Shown piece by piece: positions 43,800-53,243 of a stretch of DNA of 64,000 nucleotides (within the stretch, counting starts at the first letter, position 1; each line of letters opens with the position of its first letter). Origin of the DNA: Bifidobacterium sp. ESL0784. GTDB lineage: Bacteria > Actinomycetota > Actinomycetes > Actinomycetales > Bifidobacteriaceae. The notes under the pieces are model-generated. The model did no database searches. It saw nothing but the letters and a program-made list of their open reading frames with translations, and had not been told where the DNA came from. The stretch is taken from NCBI RefSeq assembly GCF_029433295.1, contig NZ_JAQTHV010000001.1, positions 186,001 to 250,000 of the forward strand. Direction: 5' to 3'. The translations under genes and the position numbers were made by a program.

Positions 43800-45986
43800 T
43801 TACAGCATGCAGCTGACGCAGCCTTCGACCTCGGTGCCCTCAAGCGCCTGCTGGCGGATGCGGATGTAGTAGAGGGTCTTGATGCCCTTGCGCCAGGCGT
43901 AGATCTGCGCCTTGTTGAGCTCACGCGTGGTGACGCCAGCGGGGAAGAAGAGGGTGAGTGAAAGGCCCTGATCGACGTGCTGGGTGGCCTCGGCGTAGGT
44001 GTCCACGATCTTCTTCCAGCCGATTTCGTAGGCGTCCTGGAAATAATCGAGGTTGTCGTTGGTCATGTACGGCGCCGGATAATAGACGCGGCCGACTTTG
44101 CCTTCCTTGCGGATCTCGATCTTCGAGGCGATCGGGTGGATCGAGGAGGTGGAGTGGTTGATGTAGGAGATCGAACCGGTCGGCGGCACGGCCTGCAGGT
44201 ACTCGTTGTAGATGCCGTCCTTCAGGATCTCGTCGCGCAGCGTCTCCCAGTCGGAGACGGTGGGGATGTGGATGCCGAAGCGCTCGAAGAGGTCCTTCAC
44301 GGTCTGGGTCTTGGGCTCGAGCGAGCGGCGGCCGTCGGTGTACTTGTCGAAGTAGTTGCCCTGGCCGGCCGGCTTGGCGTAATCGGACTTGTCGAAGGTT
44401 GCGAAGGCGTGACCGCGCTCGACGGCCAGCTTGTGCGAGGCCTTGTAGGCGTGGTAGGCCACAGTCATGAAGTACATGTCGGTGAAGTCCAGCGCCTCTT
44501 CGGAGCCGTAATACATGTGCTCACGGGCAAGGAAGCCGTGCAGGTTCATCTGTCCCAGGCCGATGGAGTGACCCTCTTCGTTGCCGCGCTTGATGGACGG
44601 CACGGAATCGATGTGGGTCTGCTCGGAAACGGAAGTGAGGGCACGGATTGCGGTCTCCACCGGGTCGGCCAGGCCGCCGTCCATCGCCTTCGCAATGTTG
44701 AGGGAGCCGAGGTTGCAGGAGATGTCCTTGCCGACATGGTCGTAGCTGAGGTCGGCGTTATAGGTGGAGGGTTCCTGCACCTGCAGAATTTCGGAGCAGA
44801 GGTTGGACATGGTAACGCGGCCGTCGATCGGGTTGGCCTTGTTGACCGTGTCCTCGAAGAGGATGTAGGGGTAGCCGGACTCGAACTGCACCTCGCCGAG
44901 GGTCATGAAGAACTCACGGGCGTCGATGTAGGTCTTGTGGATGCGGTCGTCGTTCAGCATCTCGTCATACTTTTCGGTGACCGAAATATCTGCGAAAGGC
45001 TTGCCGTAGACGCGCTCGACATCGTAGGGGGAGAAGAGGGCCATCTTCTCCTTGCGCTTGGCAAGCTCGAAGGTGATGTCGGGGATGACGACGCCGAGCG
45101 ACAGCGACTTGATTCGCGTCTTCTCGTCGGCGTTCTCGCGCTTGGTGTCGAGGAAACGCAGGATGTCGGGATGGTGAGCGTTGAGGTAGACCGCGCCCGC
45201 GCCCTGACGTGCGCCGAGCTGGTTGGCGTAGGAGAAGGAGTCCTCCAAGAGCTTCATCACCGGCACGACGCCGCTGGACTGGTGCTCGATGTGCTTGATC
45301 GGAGCGCCCTGCTCACGCAGGTTGGTGAGCAGCAGGGCCACGCCGCCGCCGCGCTTGGAGAGCTGGAGGGCGGAGTTGATGCCGCGGGAAATGGACTCCA
45401 TGTTGTCCTCAATGCGCACGAGGAAGCAGGAGACGGGCTCGCCGCGCTGCGCCTTGCCGAGATTCAGGAAGGTCGGGGTGGCAGGCTGGAAACGTCCGGA
45501 GAGAATCTCGTCGACGTACTTGACGGCGAGCTTCTCGTCGCCGGCTGCGAGCTCAAGCGCCACAGCGCCGCTGCGCTGCGGGAAGTCCTCGAGGTACTGC
45601 TTGCCGTCGAAGGTCTTCAGCGCGTAGGAACGATAGAACTTGAAGGCGCCAAGGAAGGTCTCGAACTCGAAGCCGAAGTCTTCGATGTGCTTGTAGAAGG
45701 AATCAAGGAACTCGGGGGTGTACTGCTCGAAGACCTTTCCATCGTAATACAGATTGTCGATAAGGTACTTCAGACGCTCGGCGGTGGAGCCGAATTTCTT
45801 GGTGTTCTCCGCGACGTGGGTGCTGACGTAGGCGCGCTCGGCCTCCTTGTCCTTGTCAAACTGGATCTTGCCGTCTTCGTCGTAGAGGTTGAGCATCGCG
45901 TTGAGCGAATGGTAGTCGTGTTCCGGGTCGAAACCGGTGTCTTCGACGGTGTTATCCATGCTCAGCGCTGTGTCGTTGAGAGCCAT
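43800..45986 (-). CDS. nrdE: Class Ib ribonucleotide reductase alpha-subunit NrdE
   Basis: A 728-residue catalytic subunit that reduces ribonucleoside diphosphates. The active-site elements look intact: GEPVSCFL (first redox Cys), MSNLCSEI (catalytic Asn-Cys-Glu), KDISCNLGS (second redox Cys), the tyrosine pair in [18 protein letters not shown], and the C-terminal shuttle GCVSCML. It lacks the N-terminal ATP-cone, as expected for class Ib. It is the third gene of nrdHIEF and is followed by a hairpin before nrdF. Confidence 0.96.
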   Translation of the reverse strand: MALNDTALSMDNTVEDTGFDPEHDYHSLNAMLNLYDEDGKIQFDKDKEAERAYVSTHVAENTKKFGSTAERLKYLIDNLYYDGKVFEQYTPEFLDSFYKHIEDFGFEFETFLGAFKFYRSYALKTFDGKQYLEDFPQRSGAVALELAAGDEKLAVKYVDEILSGRFQPATPTFLNLGKAQRGEPVSCFLVRIEDNMESISRGINSALQLSKRGGGVALLLTNLREQGAPIKHIEHQSSGVVPVMKLLEDSFSYANQLGARQGAGAVYLNAHHPDILRFLDTKRENADEKTRIKSLSLGVVIPDITFELAKRKEKMALFSPYDVERVYGKPFADISVTEKYDEMLNDDRIHKTYIDAREFFMTLGEVQFESGYPYILFEDTVNKANPIDGRVTMSNLCSEILQVQEPSTYNADLSYDHVGKDISCNLGSLNIAKAMDGGLADPVETAIRALTSVSEQTHIDSVPSIKRGNEEGHSIGLGQMNLHGFLAREHMYYGSEEALDFTDMYFMTVAYHAYKASHKLAVERGHAFATFDKSDYAKPAGQGNYFDKYTDGRRSLEPKTQTVKDLFERFGIHIPTVSDWETLRDEILKDGIYNEYLQAVPPTGSISYINHSTSSIHPIASKIEIRKEGKVGRVYYPAPYMTNDNLDYFQDAYEIGWKKIVDTYAEATQHVDQGLSLTLFFPAGVTTRELNKAQIYAWRKGIKTLYYIRIRQQALEGTEVEGCVSCML

Positions 45987-46130
45987 TGTGTTCCTATCTT
46001 CTTACGGTGCCGTCGTCAAAACGCGGCAATTGTCTATTGTCTATATCAAATTGAATTTTTATGGCTGCTGCTTGGCCGATGAATGGCAAGATGGCGGCGC
46101 AAAACTTTTATAACTTCTTGGTTGCAGCGT

Positions 46131-46685
46131 TTACTGCTGCTGGCCTGGTTCGTTCTGTTCCTTCTTCGCATTGAGGAAGAAGTCGCGAACGCCCTCGCGC
46201 ACCTGACGCTGGTCGTCCGGGGTGCCCAAAAGCTCGAAATTGTACATGAACGGGACGTGGCATTTCTTGGAGATGATGTCGCCGGCGGCGCAGAAGGCCG
46301 TTGCGAAGTTCCTGTTCCCCGAGGAGATGACGCCGCGGATGAAGCTGCGGTTCTTGTGCCCGTTCAGGAATTTGCGGATTTGCGGTAGCAGCGCTTTCTG
46401 GATGTTGCCGCCGCCGTAGGTCGGTACGATGAGAATGTAAGGTTCGCGAACTTGGAGCGGTGCATCTTTCGGACGCAGCGGGATGCGGTAGACGTTGATG
46501 CCCTCGTCGGGGAAGCCGCAGCTTTCGATGAAGCGCGCGGTGTTGTTCGAAACTGACGAGAAATAGACTACGGCGCCGATATGCTCGCCTTTGGACTTGG
46601 CCTCCGGCTCGCTTGGTGTAACGCATTCGTCGTCGTAAGGTTTCGTGTCCGTGGTGGCGGCGTCATCGATACCCGCGTTCGCCAT
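46131..46685 (-). CDS. nrdI: NrdI flavodoxin-like protein
   Basis: A 184-residue flavoprotein (with this start) that activates class Ib cofactors by delivering an oxidant to the metal site. The flavodoxin fold shows in GAVVYFSSVSNNTARFIE (phosphate loop), PYILIVPTYGGG (near the flavin), FIRGVISSGNRNF and the C-terminal VPFMYNFELLGTPDD. I chose the ATG at 46685, 5 nt after AGAAGG; in-frame starts at 46688, 46736 and 46805 exist but lack a ribosome site or overlap nrdH. The N-terminal 35 residues before the fold are Asp/Glu-rich and variable. Confidence 0.92.
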   Translation of the reverse strand: MANAGIDDAATTDTKPYDDECVTPSEPEAKSKGEHIGAVVYFSSVSNNTARFIESCGFPDEGINVYRIPLRPKDAPLQVREPYILIVPTYGGGNIQKALLPQIRKFLNGHKNRSFIRGVISSGNRNFATAFCAAGDIISKKCHVPFMYNFELLGTPDDQRQVREGVRDFFLNAKKEQNEPGQQQ

Positions 46686-46743
46686 CATCGCCTTCTCTCT
46701 GGGATTCGTCTGGTTGATGTGGTTGGTCTGGTTCATCGGCGGG

Positions 46744-47019
46744 TTAGGCGAGAACGGTCTGTGGAGCCGTGGCGTCAGCAGGAGTCTCGACGGCGTTGAC
46801 CGCAAGCTGCTTGATGAGGTCCGGACGGTAGCCGCTCCAGGAAGCGTCGGGCGTGATGACCACGGGCGCCTGGCGGAAGCCAGCCTGCGTGAGCTGCTCG
46901 AGGGTGGAGGGGTTTTCAGTCAGATCCACGGTCTCGAAGGCGATATTCGCCCGAGTAAGCTGACGCTTGGTCGCTTCGCATTGCGGGCAGCGTGGTTTGG
47001 TGAAAACAGTGACGGTCAT
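46744..47019 (-). CDS. nrdH: NrdH glutaredoxin-like redoxin
   Basis: A 91-residue electron donor for NrdE, reduced by thioredoxin reductase. It has the active site CPQC at residues 11-14, the NrdH-type SGYRPDLI near the end of the fold, and a short Ala/Thr tail. It is the first gene of the operon, with an NrdR-type box about 100 nt upstream. Confidence 0.94.
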   Translation of the reverse strand: MTVTVFTKPRCPQCEATKRQLTRANIAFETVDLTENPSTLEQLTQAGFRQAPVVITPDASWSGYRPDLIKQLAVNAVETPADATAPQTVLA

Positions 47020-47342
47020 CGTAACCTCCGAATTGATGTCTGGTAAGCTTTCAAAAACTCAGACTACATGGATGTAGTTCCAAACTGAACCCCAACTTCT
47101 AGTAGCGTGTCGGTTTATTGACCACTAGATATAGTGCTTAAGGTCTGTAAAGGTAGATGCCACAACGGGTGTCGCAAAGAGCCGTAACATTGTGTATTAC
47201 ATACGATGTGGGATATTTCACAATACAAGCCGGCAAAAGAAAATAGACAAGTGAATTGATGTGGAAAAACGTGGATACATCTGTGGATAAATACGCGATT
47301 TTCCGGATTCCGGATTATCGATTACGAGAATTGGAACAAGAA
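47020..47342. other. nrd promoter region
   Basis: No gene. AT-rich, carrying the NrdR-like box listed separately and the start region of nrdHIEF. Transcription runs leftward from here. Confidence 0.5.
47121..47136 (-). promoter_or_regulatory. NrdR-box-like site upstream of nrdHIEF
   Basis: ACCACTAGATATAGTG fits the palindromic NrdR consensus acaCwATATAwwGtgt closely. A weaker match (ACTTCTAGTAGCGTGT) begins near 47092, about three helix turns away; NrdR boxes usually occur as such pairs. Repression by ATP/dATP-sensing NrdR is inferred. Confidence 0.5.
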
Positions 47343-47894
47343 TTATTCTTGTGCTGGCGAAAGCTGATTGAGCGTGATGGAGTCAGCGATGGACATGAAT
47401 TCCATGGCTCCTAAGACGGCATGGTCGAGCGTGCACAGCATGGTGAGCGTGGCTTCGTTGGAGGCGACCGGCAGGAGGATCGTGCAGGCGAACCAGTCGC
47501 ATGTCGGGGTTGCGAACGTGTATTGAAGCATGCCGATTTCCTGAGTTTCCTCGCCGCATGAGGCCGGGTGGGTTCCGATTTCGCCGTTGCGCACCATCGG
47601 TAGGCTGCGCATGGCGGTTTGGTAATAGTCGTTAAGGCGCTCGCTGAGTTTGTTGGGTTGTCAAGGATTCTCGCTTTTCACCCCGGTGACGTATGTGTCG
47701 GTGCGCGCTTTGAACAAGCCGCTGAGCGCGAGGTTTTGGATGAATTGGGCATTGTACGGATCTTCGGCGGCGCTGGTCTGTGATGATGCGGTTTCTGCTG
47801 CGTCATCGGATTGCTGTGTGTTCTCGTCCCAACGTTCGTAGCTATCCGGAATCATAAGCGTTACCGCCCTGTCGAAAATGCTCTCTTCCTTCAT
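47343..47894 (-). pseudogene. Hypothetical gene interrupted by an in-frame TGA
   Basis: A 77-codon open frame starts at 47894 behind AAGGAG and stops at TGA (47661-47663). The same frame then continues without other stops to 47343, giving about 183 residues if read through. The N-terminal part (VTLMIPDSYERW) and C-terminal part (ALLPVAS-type strands ending SITLNQLSPAQE) look like one fold, perhaps DcrB/DUF1795-like, but that is tentative. A single-base change, for example from TGG or CGA, would explain it. It is the last of three same-strand genes with the lipoproteins upstream. Confidence 0.6.
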
Positions 47895-47945
47895 CTCTGC
47901 TCCTTGCTCAAAATATTCGTTTGTTTCACGATGGTTTTAACGCGC

Positions 47946-48626
47946 TCAGTCGCCGAAGGTGGCGGGGTCGAGGGTGAAGCCCTGTGTAGCGGTGAATTGG
48001 CCGACCTGTTGGTCGGTGTGGCAGTTGCGTACGGTGATGGTCATGTCCCAGGGGCCAGCGTGGCCTTTTAGGTAGTAGCTGTAGCCGCTGTAGCCGGGCA
48101 CTGTGGTGAAGATACCGATGCTGGGGTTGGGGGTGAGGTGCTTGTCGGTCCATACGGTCATGGCGGTGCCGTCCTGGTTGATCTGGTAGTGGTAGTCCGG
48201 GCTGCCTTCCCGGAAGTACCTTTCTCCTTTGGTGATCCATTCGTTGTTGGCTTGGATGTTGGCTTGTCGTTGCCGCTCGGTGACGAGTGCGACGACATCG
48301 CCGTTGTTGTCGGCGTATGCTTTGGTTACATACTTCTGGCCGGTGTCTTCCATGCTTTTTGCCACGGCGGCAGGTGTTTTTATGTCATCGTAGTATCCGA
48401 AAGTGCGTACGAATTGGGCGGGGTATACGATTTTTTCGGTCTTGGGCTGTGACTTGTCGGTTTGCTTCGTGTGGGCCGTGGGTGCGGATCCGCATGCAGT
48501 GATGAGAAGCATGGTGAGCACGGCGAGTAACAGTGTGGCGGTTGTCTGTAGGCTGGTCTGCTGTTTCTTGCGCTGCCGGGAAGCAGCTGGTCTCGCTTCT
48601 TGGCGTGTGCGGTTTCCGTGTTGCAT
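47946..48626 (-). CDS. Lipoprotein, paralogue of the upstream gene
   Basis: A 226-residue secreted lipoprotein: a basic N-terminus, a hydrophobic segment and the lipobox ITAC near residue 45. After a Thr/Lys linker, the mature part reads KIVYPAQFVRTFGYYDD and ends with GPWDMTITVRNCHTDQQVGQ. The same framework occurs in the gene just upstream. The family is unknown to me. An AAGGAC site precedes the ATG, 13 nt after the paralogue's stop, so they are one operon. Confidence 0.8.
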   Translation of the reverse strand: MQHGNRTRQEARPAASRQRKKQQTSLQTTATLLLAVLTMLLITACGSAPTAHTKQTDKSQPKTEKIVYPAQFVRTFGYYDDIKTPAAVAKSMEDTGQKYVTKAYADNNGDVVALVTERQRQANIQANNEWITKGERYFREGSPDYHYQINQDGTAMTVWTDKHLTPNPSIGIFTTVPGYSGYSYYLKGHAGPWDMTITVRNCHTDQQVGQFTATQGFTLDPATFGD

Positions 48627-48639
48627 ATTTGTCCTTAGA

Positions 48640-49326
48640 TTAGTCGCCGAGTTGGTCAGCGTTGAAACCCCAGCCTTGTGAGAATTGGTATTGGTGGATG
48701 AGCTGATCGGTGTGGCAGTTGCGGACTGTGATTGTCATATCCCAGATGCCGGTGTTGCCTTTCAAGTAGTAGTTGTAGCCGTATTCTATGGGTGTGACGG
48801 TGAGAATGTCCCCACCAGTAGGAGTGAGGTTTCTGTCTGTCCATATGGTCATGGCGGTCCCGTCGGAATTGATTTCATATCGATAATTGGAACTGACTTG
48901 CTGGAAATTTTCTTCTCCAGTTTCAATCCATTTGTCGTTTTTTTGTATCCGTTCTTGTCGTTGCTGTTCCGTGACTACGATAATGACGTCGCCGTTTTTC
49001 TTCACGTAGACATCCGTGAAATCGCCTGTCTCTTTGAATTTTTTAGCTGCTTTGCGCGATCCGTTAAGATTGTTCTCAAAGCCAAAGGTGTATAGGAATT
49101 GTGCCGGGTAAACAACTTGTTCGGTTTTGTGTCCCGGTCTTGGAGAAGGTGTCGGTGTGCTGGCCTGGGGTACTGAACCGCATGCGGTGGCGAAGAATAT
49201 GGTGAGGGTGACGAGCAGCAGTGCGGTTGTTGTCTGCAGGCCGGTTTTCTGTCGTAACTGAGATTTTTCCATTCGGAGGTTCTTCCAGAATGCGGGGACG
49301 AAGGGAGGGATTGGGGGAAGCGGCAT
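48640..49326 (-). CDS. Lipoprotein, first of a tandem pair
   Basis: A lipoprotein of about 228 residues with the lipobox ATAC, a Pro/Ser/Thr linker and a mature domain beginning VVYPAQFLYTFGFE and ending IWDMTITVRNCHTDQL. It is clearly related to its neighbour (conserved NDKWIETGE/NNEWITKGE and DGTAMTIWTDRNLTP/DGTAMTVWTDKHLTP), so the pair arose by tandem duplication. Start codons at 49356, 49326 and 49272 are all open; 49326 has GGAG at a suitable distance. Function unknown. Confidence 0.8.
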   Translation of the reverse strand: MPLPPIPPFVPAFWKNLRMEKSQLRQKTGLQTTTALLLVTLTIFFATACGSVPQASTPTPSPRPGHKTEQVVYPAQFLYTFGFENNLNGSRKAAKKFKETGDFTDVYVKKNGDVIIVVTEQQRQERIQKNDKWIETGEENFQQVSSNYRYEINSDGTAMTIWTDRNLTPTGGDILTVTPIEYGYNYYLKGNTGIWDMTITVRNCHTDQLIHQYQFSQGWGFNADQLGD

Positions 49327-49556
49327 TGGCTCATCTCCATGTTGGAATGATTCCATACTACTATAAAGAATGATAATTATCTTTTTATAATGACTTTAAG
49401 ATCGCCGTTGACGCAAAGTAAGCTACTTGATTTGGCATGCAGGAATTCGCTGCGGTAGCGCAGGCGCTCTGATATGACGATTTCAGTTTTTCTGGGAAAC
49501 GGTATGCCGTTGCCTGGGCTGCGAAAATGTCTGGTTGGCTGCGAGTATTCGTGAGG

Positions 49557-50357
49557 CTACTGGTTTTCGCGCAGTTCTTTGACGATGGCGCGGATGGAGC
49601 GTTCGATGTCACCGATTTCGGCGGCTTGCAGTTCTTCGGTCTGCTCTTTGCCGCTGAGCAATTTCATGCCGCTGGAAACCAGGCCTTCGGTCGTCGCGAT
49701 GCCGACTTGCGGGCTGGTCGGGCTCAATTGGCCCCAGGCCCTGACGATAGGGGCGTTTATGCGTTCGTGCAGACTCGGCTGCGTCGGTTCTAGCGGTTGG
49801 TCGGTGGGAGCTTGCGCGTCGCCCTCGCGCAAGGCGGCCGGTGGTATGTCTATCGGGCACCGCGAAACGTTGCCCTTTACGTTCTCGTCGTTTCCCGCTG
49901 ATTGAGCGCGATTTGCTGCAGGCTGGTCTTCTGTTTCGTGGCCATCGTCGTTGTCGTTGCCGGGCTTTGGCCAAAGTCCCTTGTCGTCGCGATAGCTTTG
50001 GGCGTCGCTCAGCGGTATCTGCGTCATCCAGTCGTGACCTTGCAAAATGGACTGTTCGAGATTGATCTTGACCCACTGCACGATGATTTCGGCCGGATCG
50101 GTGATGCCGCCCAAGCCCTTTTCGAGCGCCGCGACCCACTGCGGCATGTGCCGTGCCATAAGCTGGCGGCGGAGGTCCTTCATGTCTTTGACGTAACGGT
50201 ATATCGAGTTGCGCGCGATGCCGGCACCCTTGCTGACGTTGGCCGGAGTGAGGGCCTCTCCGCCTTGCTCGCGCATGATCTTCTCTGCCGAATCGAGCAG
50301 CGCGTTCATGGTGTGACGGCGATGTTCCTCAAGGTTTGCCTCATTGATGCGTGGCAT
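49557..50357 (-). CDS. TetR-family transcriptional regulator
   Basis: A 266-residue repressor. The N-terminal TetR helix-turn-helix is present (ALLDSAEKIMREQGGEALTPA, then VSKGAGIARNSIYRYVKDMKDL). The ligand-binding half contains an unusual polar insert (about residues 125-200, rich in Asn, Asp, Pro and Gln), after which regular helices resume. It is divergent from an MFS efflux gene, a typical repressor-pump arrangement. A GAGAGGA ribosome site precedes the ATG. The inducer is unknown. Confidence 0.85.
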   Translation of the reverse strand: MPRINEANLEEHRRHTMNALLDSAEKIMREQGGEALTPANVSKGAGIARNSIYRYVKDMKDLRRQLMARHMPQWVAALEKGLGGITDPAEIIVQWVKINLEQSILQGHDWMTQIPLSDAQSYRDDKGLWPKPGNDNDDGHETEDQPAANRAQSAGNDENVKGNVSRCPIDIPPAALREGDAQAPTDQPLEPTQPSLHERINAPIVRAWGQLSPTSPQVGIATTEGLVSSGMKLLSGKEQTEELQAAEIGDIERSIRAIVKELRENQ

Positions 50358-50504
50358 ATCGTCCTCTCGTTTTGTTGAGCGCAGCTGCTGGCGGCACTGT
50401 TACGTTCTATGTTATCCGTGTGTCTTGTCCGTGTTCCGTTTGTGCTGGATTTCTGGGCTTCCGGCTAAATGAAGCGTATGGATTTGCGCGGCCTACCAGG
50501 AGGG

Positions 50505-50542
50505 CGTATAGTCTCCGAAGGTTTGCGACGTAGAGTCGCAAA
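50505..50542 (+). promoter_or_regulatory. Candidate TetR operator and promoter for the MFS gene
   Basis: TATAGT at about 50505 may be a -10 box. Just downstream, TTTGCGAC and GTCGCAAA (50522-50542) form a perfect inverted repeat with 8-nt arms and a 5-nt spacer. It lies between the tetR gene and the efflux gene, the expected operator position. Inferred. Confidence 0.5.
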
Positions 50543-50612
50543 AATAGGCATTTGCAGGCGATCTGTCTTACAGGGGTACGATGTGTTTCGCCGCCATTAC
50601 GAAAGACTGATA

Positions 50613-52343
50613 ATGACTCAACAACAAAATGGCCAGGTTGCTCAGGGGAGCAAAGAGACGGCTTCCGCGGTTAAGCCTCCGTGGAACGCTCTGTGGGTTT
50701 TGGCGCTCGCGTTGGCGATGATCGTGCTCGACAGCTCCATCGTCAACGTTTCCATGCCGACAATGATCCGCGAAATCGGCCTGAACCTGACCGACGCACA
50801 ATGGGTCACTTCGCTTTACAACATTATCTTGGCCGCGTTGCTGCTGCCGTTCGGCAAGCTCGGCGATCTCAAGGGCCGCAAGATGACCTTGCAGGTTGGC
50901 GTGGTCGTTTTCGTCGTGGGTTCCGTGCTCGCCGCCTCATCCAACGGCGCGACGCTTTTGCTTTGCGCGCGTGCCGTGCAGGCCATCGGCGGGGCGCTGG
51001 TGATGCCCTCGACGCTTTCCATTGTTTCCGCTTCATTCCGCGGCAAGAACCGTGCCATCGCATTCGGCGTATGGGGCTCGGTGATGAGCGCGGCCGCAGC
51101 CGTCGGCCCGTTCTTGGGCGGTTTGCTGACCGGGACTATCGGTTGGCGTTGGATATTCCTCGTCAACGTCCCGCTTGGGCTTATCGTGTTCGTTTCGGCC
51201 ATATTCTTCGTGCCGAAAACCGGCGGCAAGGCCGGAGCCTCTGCTATGGGAGCGGCTGCGCAGAAACTCGCCGCCGCCGATGCTTCCAAGTCCGCCGCCA
51301 AACCTGATGGCTTCGACCCGCTGGGTATCGTACTTTCCGCGCTGGGTTCCGCGTTCCTGCTCTTCGGCCTGATCGAAGGCCAGACCTATGGCTGGGCCAA
51401 GCCCAAGGGTGATTTCGGCATGTTTGGCTTCAAGTGGGGTGCGAATTGGCCGATTTCCGTCATTCCGATCTGCATCGTGCTCGGCATCGTTTTCTTCGTG
51501 CTGTTCATTCATACCGAAAACAGCCGTGCCAAGCGCTCGCTGCCGGTGATGCTCGATTTGACGCTCTTCCGTATCCCGACCTTCGCGATGGGCAACATCG
51601 CCGCCGGCACCATCCAGGCCGGCCAGTTCGTCATCATGTTCGTGCTGCCGCTCTACCTTATTAATGTGCGCGGCCTCGCGATGATTCCGACAGGTGCGCT
51701 GTTGGCAACCATGGGCCTGGGCTCCATCGTTTCCGGCGGTCTCGCGCATCCCGTCACCCAAAAAATCGGTGCCCCGCATACCGTGCAGTTCGGCCTGATT
51801 GTCGAGGTGCTGAGCGTAATCATTCTGATGGTGATGATGCGGCCCGGCGTTTCCGTCGTCTGGCTTCTTGTGCCGTTCGTGCTTTACGGTTTCGGCCTCG
51901 GCTTCGCCGCCGCCCAGCTCACCAGTCTTGTGCTTTCCGAAGTGCCCATCGCCCAGTCCGGAGAGGGCTCCGCTACGCAATCCACCGTCCGCCAGCTTGG
52001 AACCGGTGTGGGTGCCGCGCTCGCAGGTTTGGTGCTTTCCGTGATGGTCACGCATATTGCGCCGGCCTCACTGCAAGGTGTGCATGGTCTATCGTCGCAG
52101 CTCGTTTCCAGCCTCACCACCTCGCTGGACGCTTCAGCGGGCTCGGCCATTGTCGGCATTCGTGCCCAGGGCATCCATGGCAAGCTTGGCGTCCTTGGTC
52201 CGCAGGTGGTCGATGCGATGGCTTCGGCCTTCACCCGTGCCAGCCAATGGACGCTGGTAGCCGCCATCGTCCTGCTTGCCATCGGCCTCATCGCCTCGAT
52301 CTGGGTCGCCCGTGCCGCCAAGCGCGACGAAGTTGAAGCGTAA
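50613..52343 (+). CDS. MFS drug/proton antiporter, DHA2 family (14 TMS type)
   Basis: A 576-residue efflux transporter of the EmrB/QacA type. The sequence begins with a polar tail, then WNALWVLALALAMIVLDSSIVNVSMPT (the first helix and the family's motif D1 LDxTIVN-like), GKLGDLKGRKMT (motif A) and the motif C region GPFLGGLLTG. About 14 membrane helices are visible. A cytoplasmic Ala-rich loop of about 35 residues lies near residues 210-245. The start at 50613 fits best; an in-frame ATG at 50469 would add 48 atypical residues. It is regulated by the divergent TetR gene, by inference. Substrate unknown. Confidence 0.88.
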   Translation: MTQQQNGQVAQGSKETASAVKPPWNALWVLALALAMIVLDSSIVNVSMPTMIREIGLNLTDAQWVTSLYNIILAALLLPFGKLGDLKGRKMTLQVGVVVFVVGSVLAASSNGATLLLCARAVQAIGGALVMPSTLSIVSASFRGKNRAIAFGVWGSVMSAAAAVGPFLGGLLTGTIGWRWIFLVNVPLGLIVFVSAIFFVPKTGGKAGASAMGAAAQKLAAADASKSAAKPDGFDPLGIVLSALGSAFLLFGLIEGQTYGWAKPKGDFGMFGFKWGANWPISVIPICIVLGIVFFVLFIHTENSRAKRSLPVMLDLTLFRIPTFAMGNIAAGTIQAGQFVIMFVLPLYLINVRGLAMIPTGALLATMGLGSIVSGGLAHPVTQKIGAPHTVQFGLIVEVLSVIILMVMMRPGVSVVWLLVPFVLYGFGLGFAAAQLTSLVLSEVPIAQSGEGSATQSTVRQLGTGVGAALAGLVLSVMVTHIAPASLQGVHGLSSQLVSSLTTSLDASAGSAIVGIRAQGIHGKLGVLGPQVVDAMASAFTRASQWTLVAAIVLLAIGLIASIWVARAAKRDEVEA

Positions 52344-52370
52344 AATGCGAACCTAAAATCGTTGGAATTC

Positions 52371-52405
52371 CGCCCTGTCAAAGACTTTTGACAGGGCTTT
52401 TTTAT
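52371..52405 (+). terminator. Terminator after the MFS gene
   Basis: GCCCTGTCAAA and TTTTGACAGGGC with a tight loop, followed by TTTTTTAT. A clear intrinsic terminator 28 nt after the stop. Confidence 0.9.
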
Positions 52406-52581
52406 ACTCTGGCTTGAAGTGTCCGAGCGTGTTGGGTTACGTTGAAATTGCCGAAATGGTTCCTGCGGTTTGAACAAGAGTATTCATTCGCAATTGCAGA
52501 AGCAAGGATGATTTGAAGTACTCTTGATTGAGCGCATGGCAGCGGAACGGCTGCAGAGTGGTAAGAAGGAAAGGCACGACG

Positions 52582-53151
52582 ATGGCGGTCGAGATGCAGT
52601 TGGGTGGTCAGATTCGTGACCATCGCGAGGCAATGGGCTTATCTCAGGATGACTTGGCTGGAAAGATCTTCGTGTCTCGTCAGACGGTTTCGAATTGGGA
52701 GACCGGCCGCACCTATCCCGACGTGCAGAACCTTCTGTTGCTCGGCAATTTTTTCGGCATCACACTGGACGAACTGGTCAAAGGGGATGTGGAAACCATG
52801 AATGAAGAAATCAAGCGCAACAGGCGGAAAATCCTATTCTGGACGATCGTGATGTGGGTCTTGTTCGCATTCTGCGTCGTATTCGCCTTTGTTGACGCTT
52901 ATACGCGCGGGCGATATTGGAACAAATGGTGGAGCCTTATCGTTATTCCCGTGGCTTTCGCCGCTGCCGGTTCGGCCGTGCATTGCGACAAATTGCAGAA
53001 AAAGCTCGATGTCGTAACGTTCAAGGAGCTGCTGTCCTACGTTTCCGGCAAACCGGTGGATCGTTCCCATCGCAACAATGTTGTGTCCATCGTTGCGGGC
53101 GTGCTGTTAGTTGTGCTTTTCATCGGAGTCTATATCTGGCTGAGCTGGTGA
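52582..53151 (+). CDS. XRE-family regulator with membrane-spanning C-terminus
   Basis: A 189-residue protein. The N-terminal Cro/C1-type HTH (QLGGQIRDHREAMGLSQDDL, VSRQTVSNWETGRTYPDVQNL) spans about residues 5-65. A short linker is followed by about three hydrophobic segments (near 82-100, 115-133 and 168-186). Such fusions are common in Gram-positives, where the regulator is tethered to or senses the membrane. The start at 52582 follows AAGGAAAGG; 18 more codons are open upstream. No operon partner on this strand. Target genes are unknown. Confidence 0.85.
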   Translation: MAVEMQLGGQIRDHREAMGLSQDDLAGKIFVSRQTVSNWETGRTYPDVQNLLLLGNFFGITLDELVKGDVETMNEEIKRNRRKILFWTIVMWVLFAFCVVFAFVDAYTRGRYWNKWWSLIVIPVAFAAAGSAVHCDKLQKKLDVVTFKELLSYVSGKPVDRSHRNNVVSIVAGVLLVVLFIGVYIWLSW

Positions 53152-53243
53152 AAAGAACGCTGTTACGTAATGGCCGGCCATTGTCCATATCTTGGCTTTA
53201 TTCCTAATTGGCATGGTTGGCAATCGCTTGTGAACACTCTTTG

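Noticed and set aside
43977-46082. Long open frame (701 codons) on the plus strand opposite nrdE
   Set aside because: Shadow of nrdE codon usage; the translation is repetitive Val/Leu/Gly with no recognisable domain.
47658-47663. Selenocysteine insertion at the in-frame TGA
   Set aside because: No SECIS-like stem was seen next to it and bifidobacteria are not known for selenoprotein synthesis; nonsense mutation is simpler.
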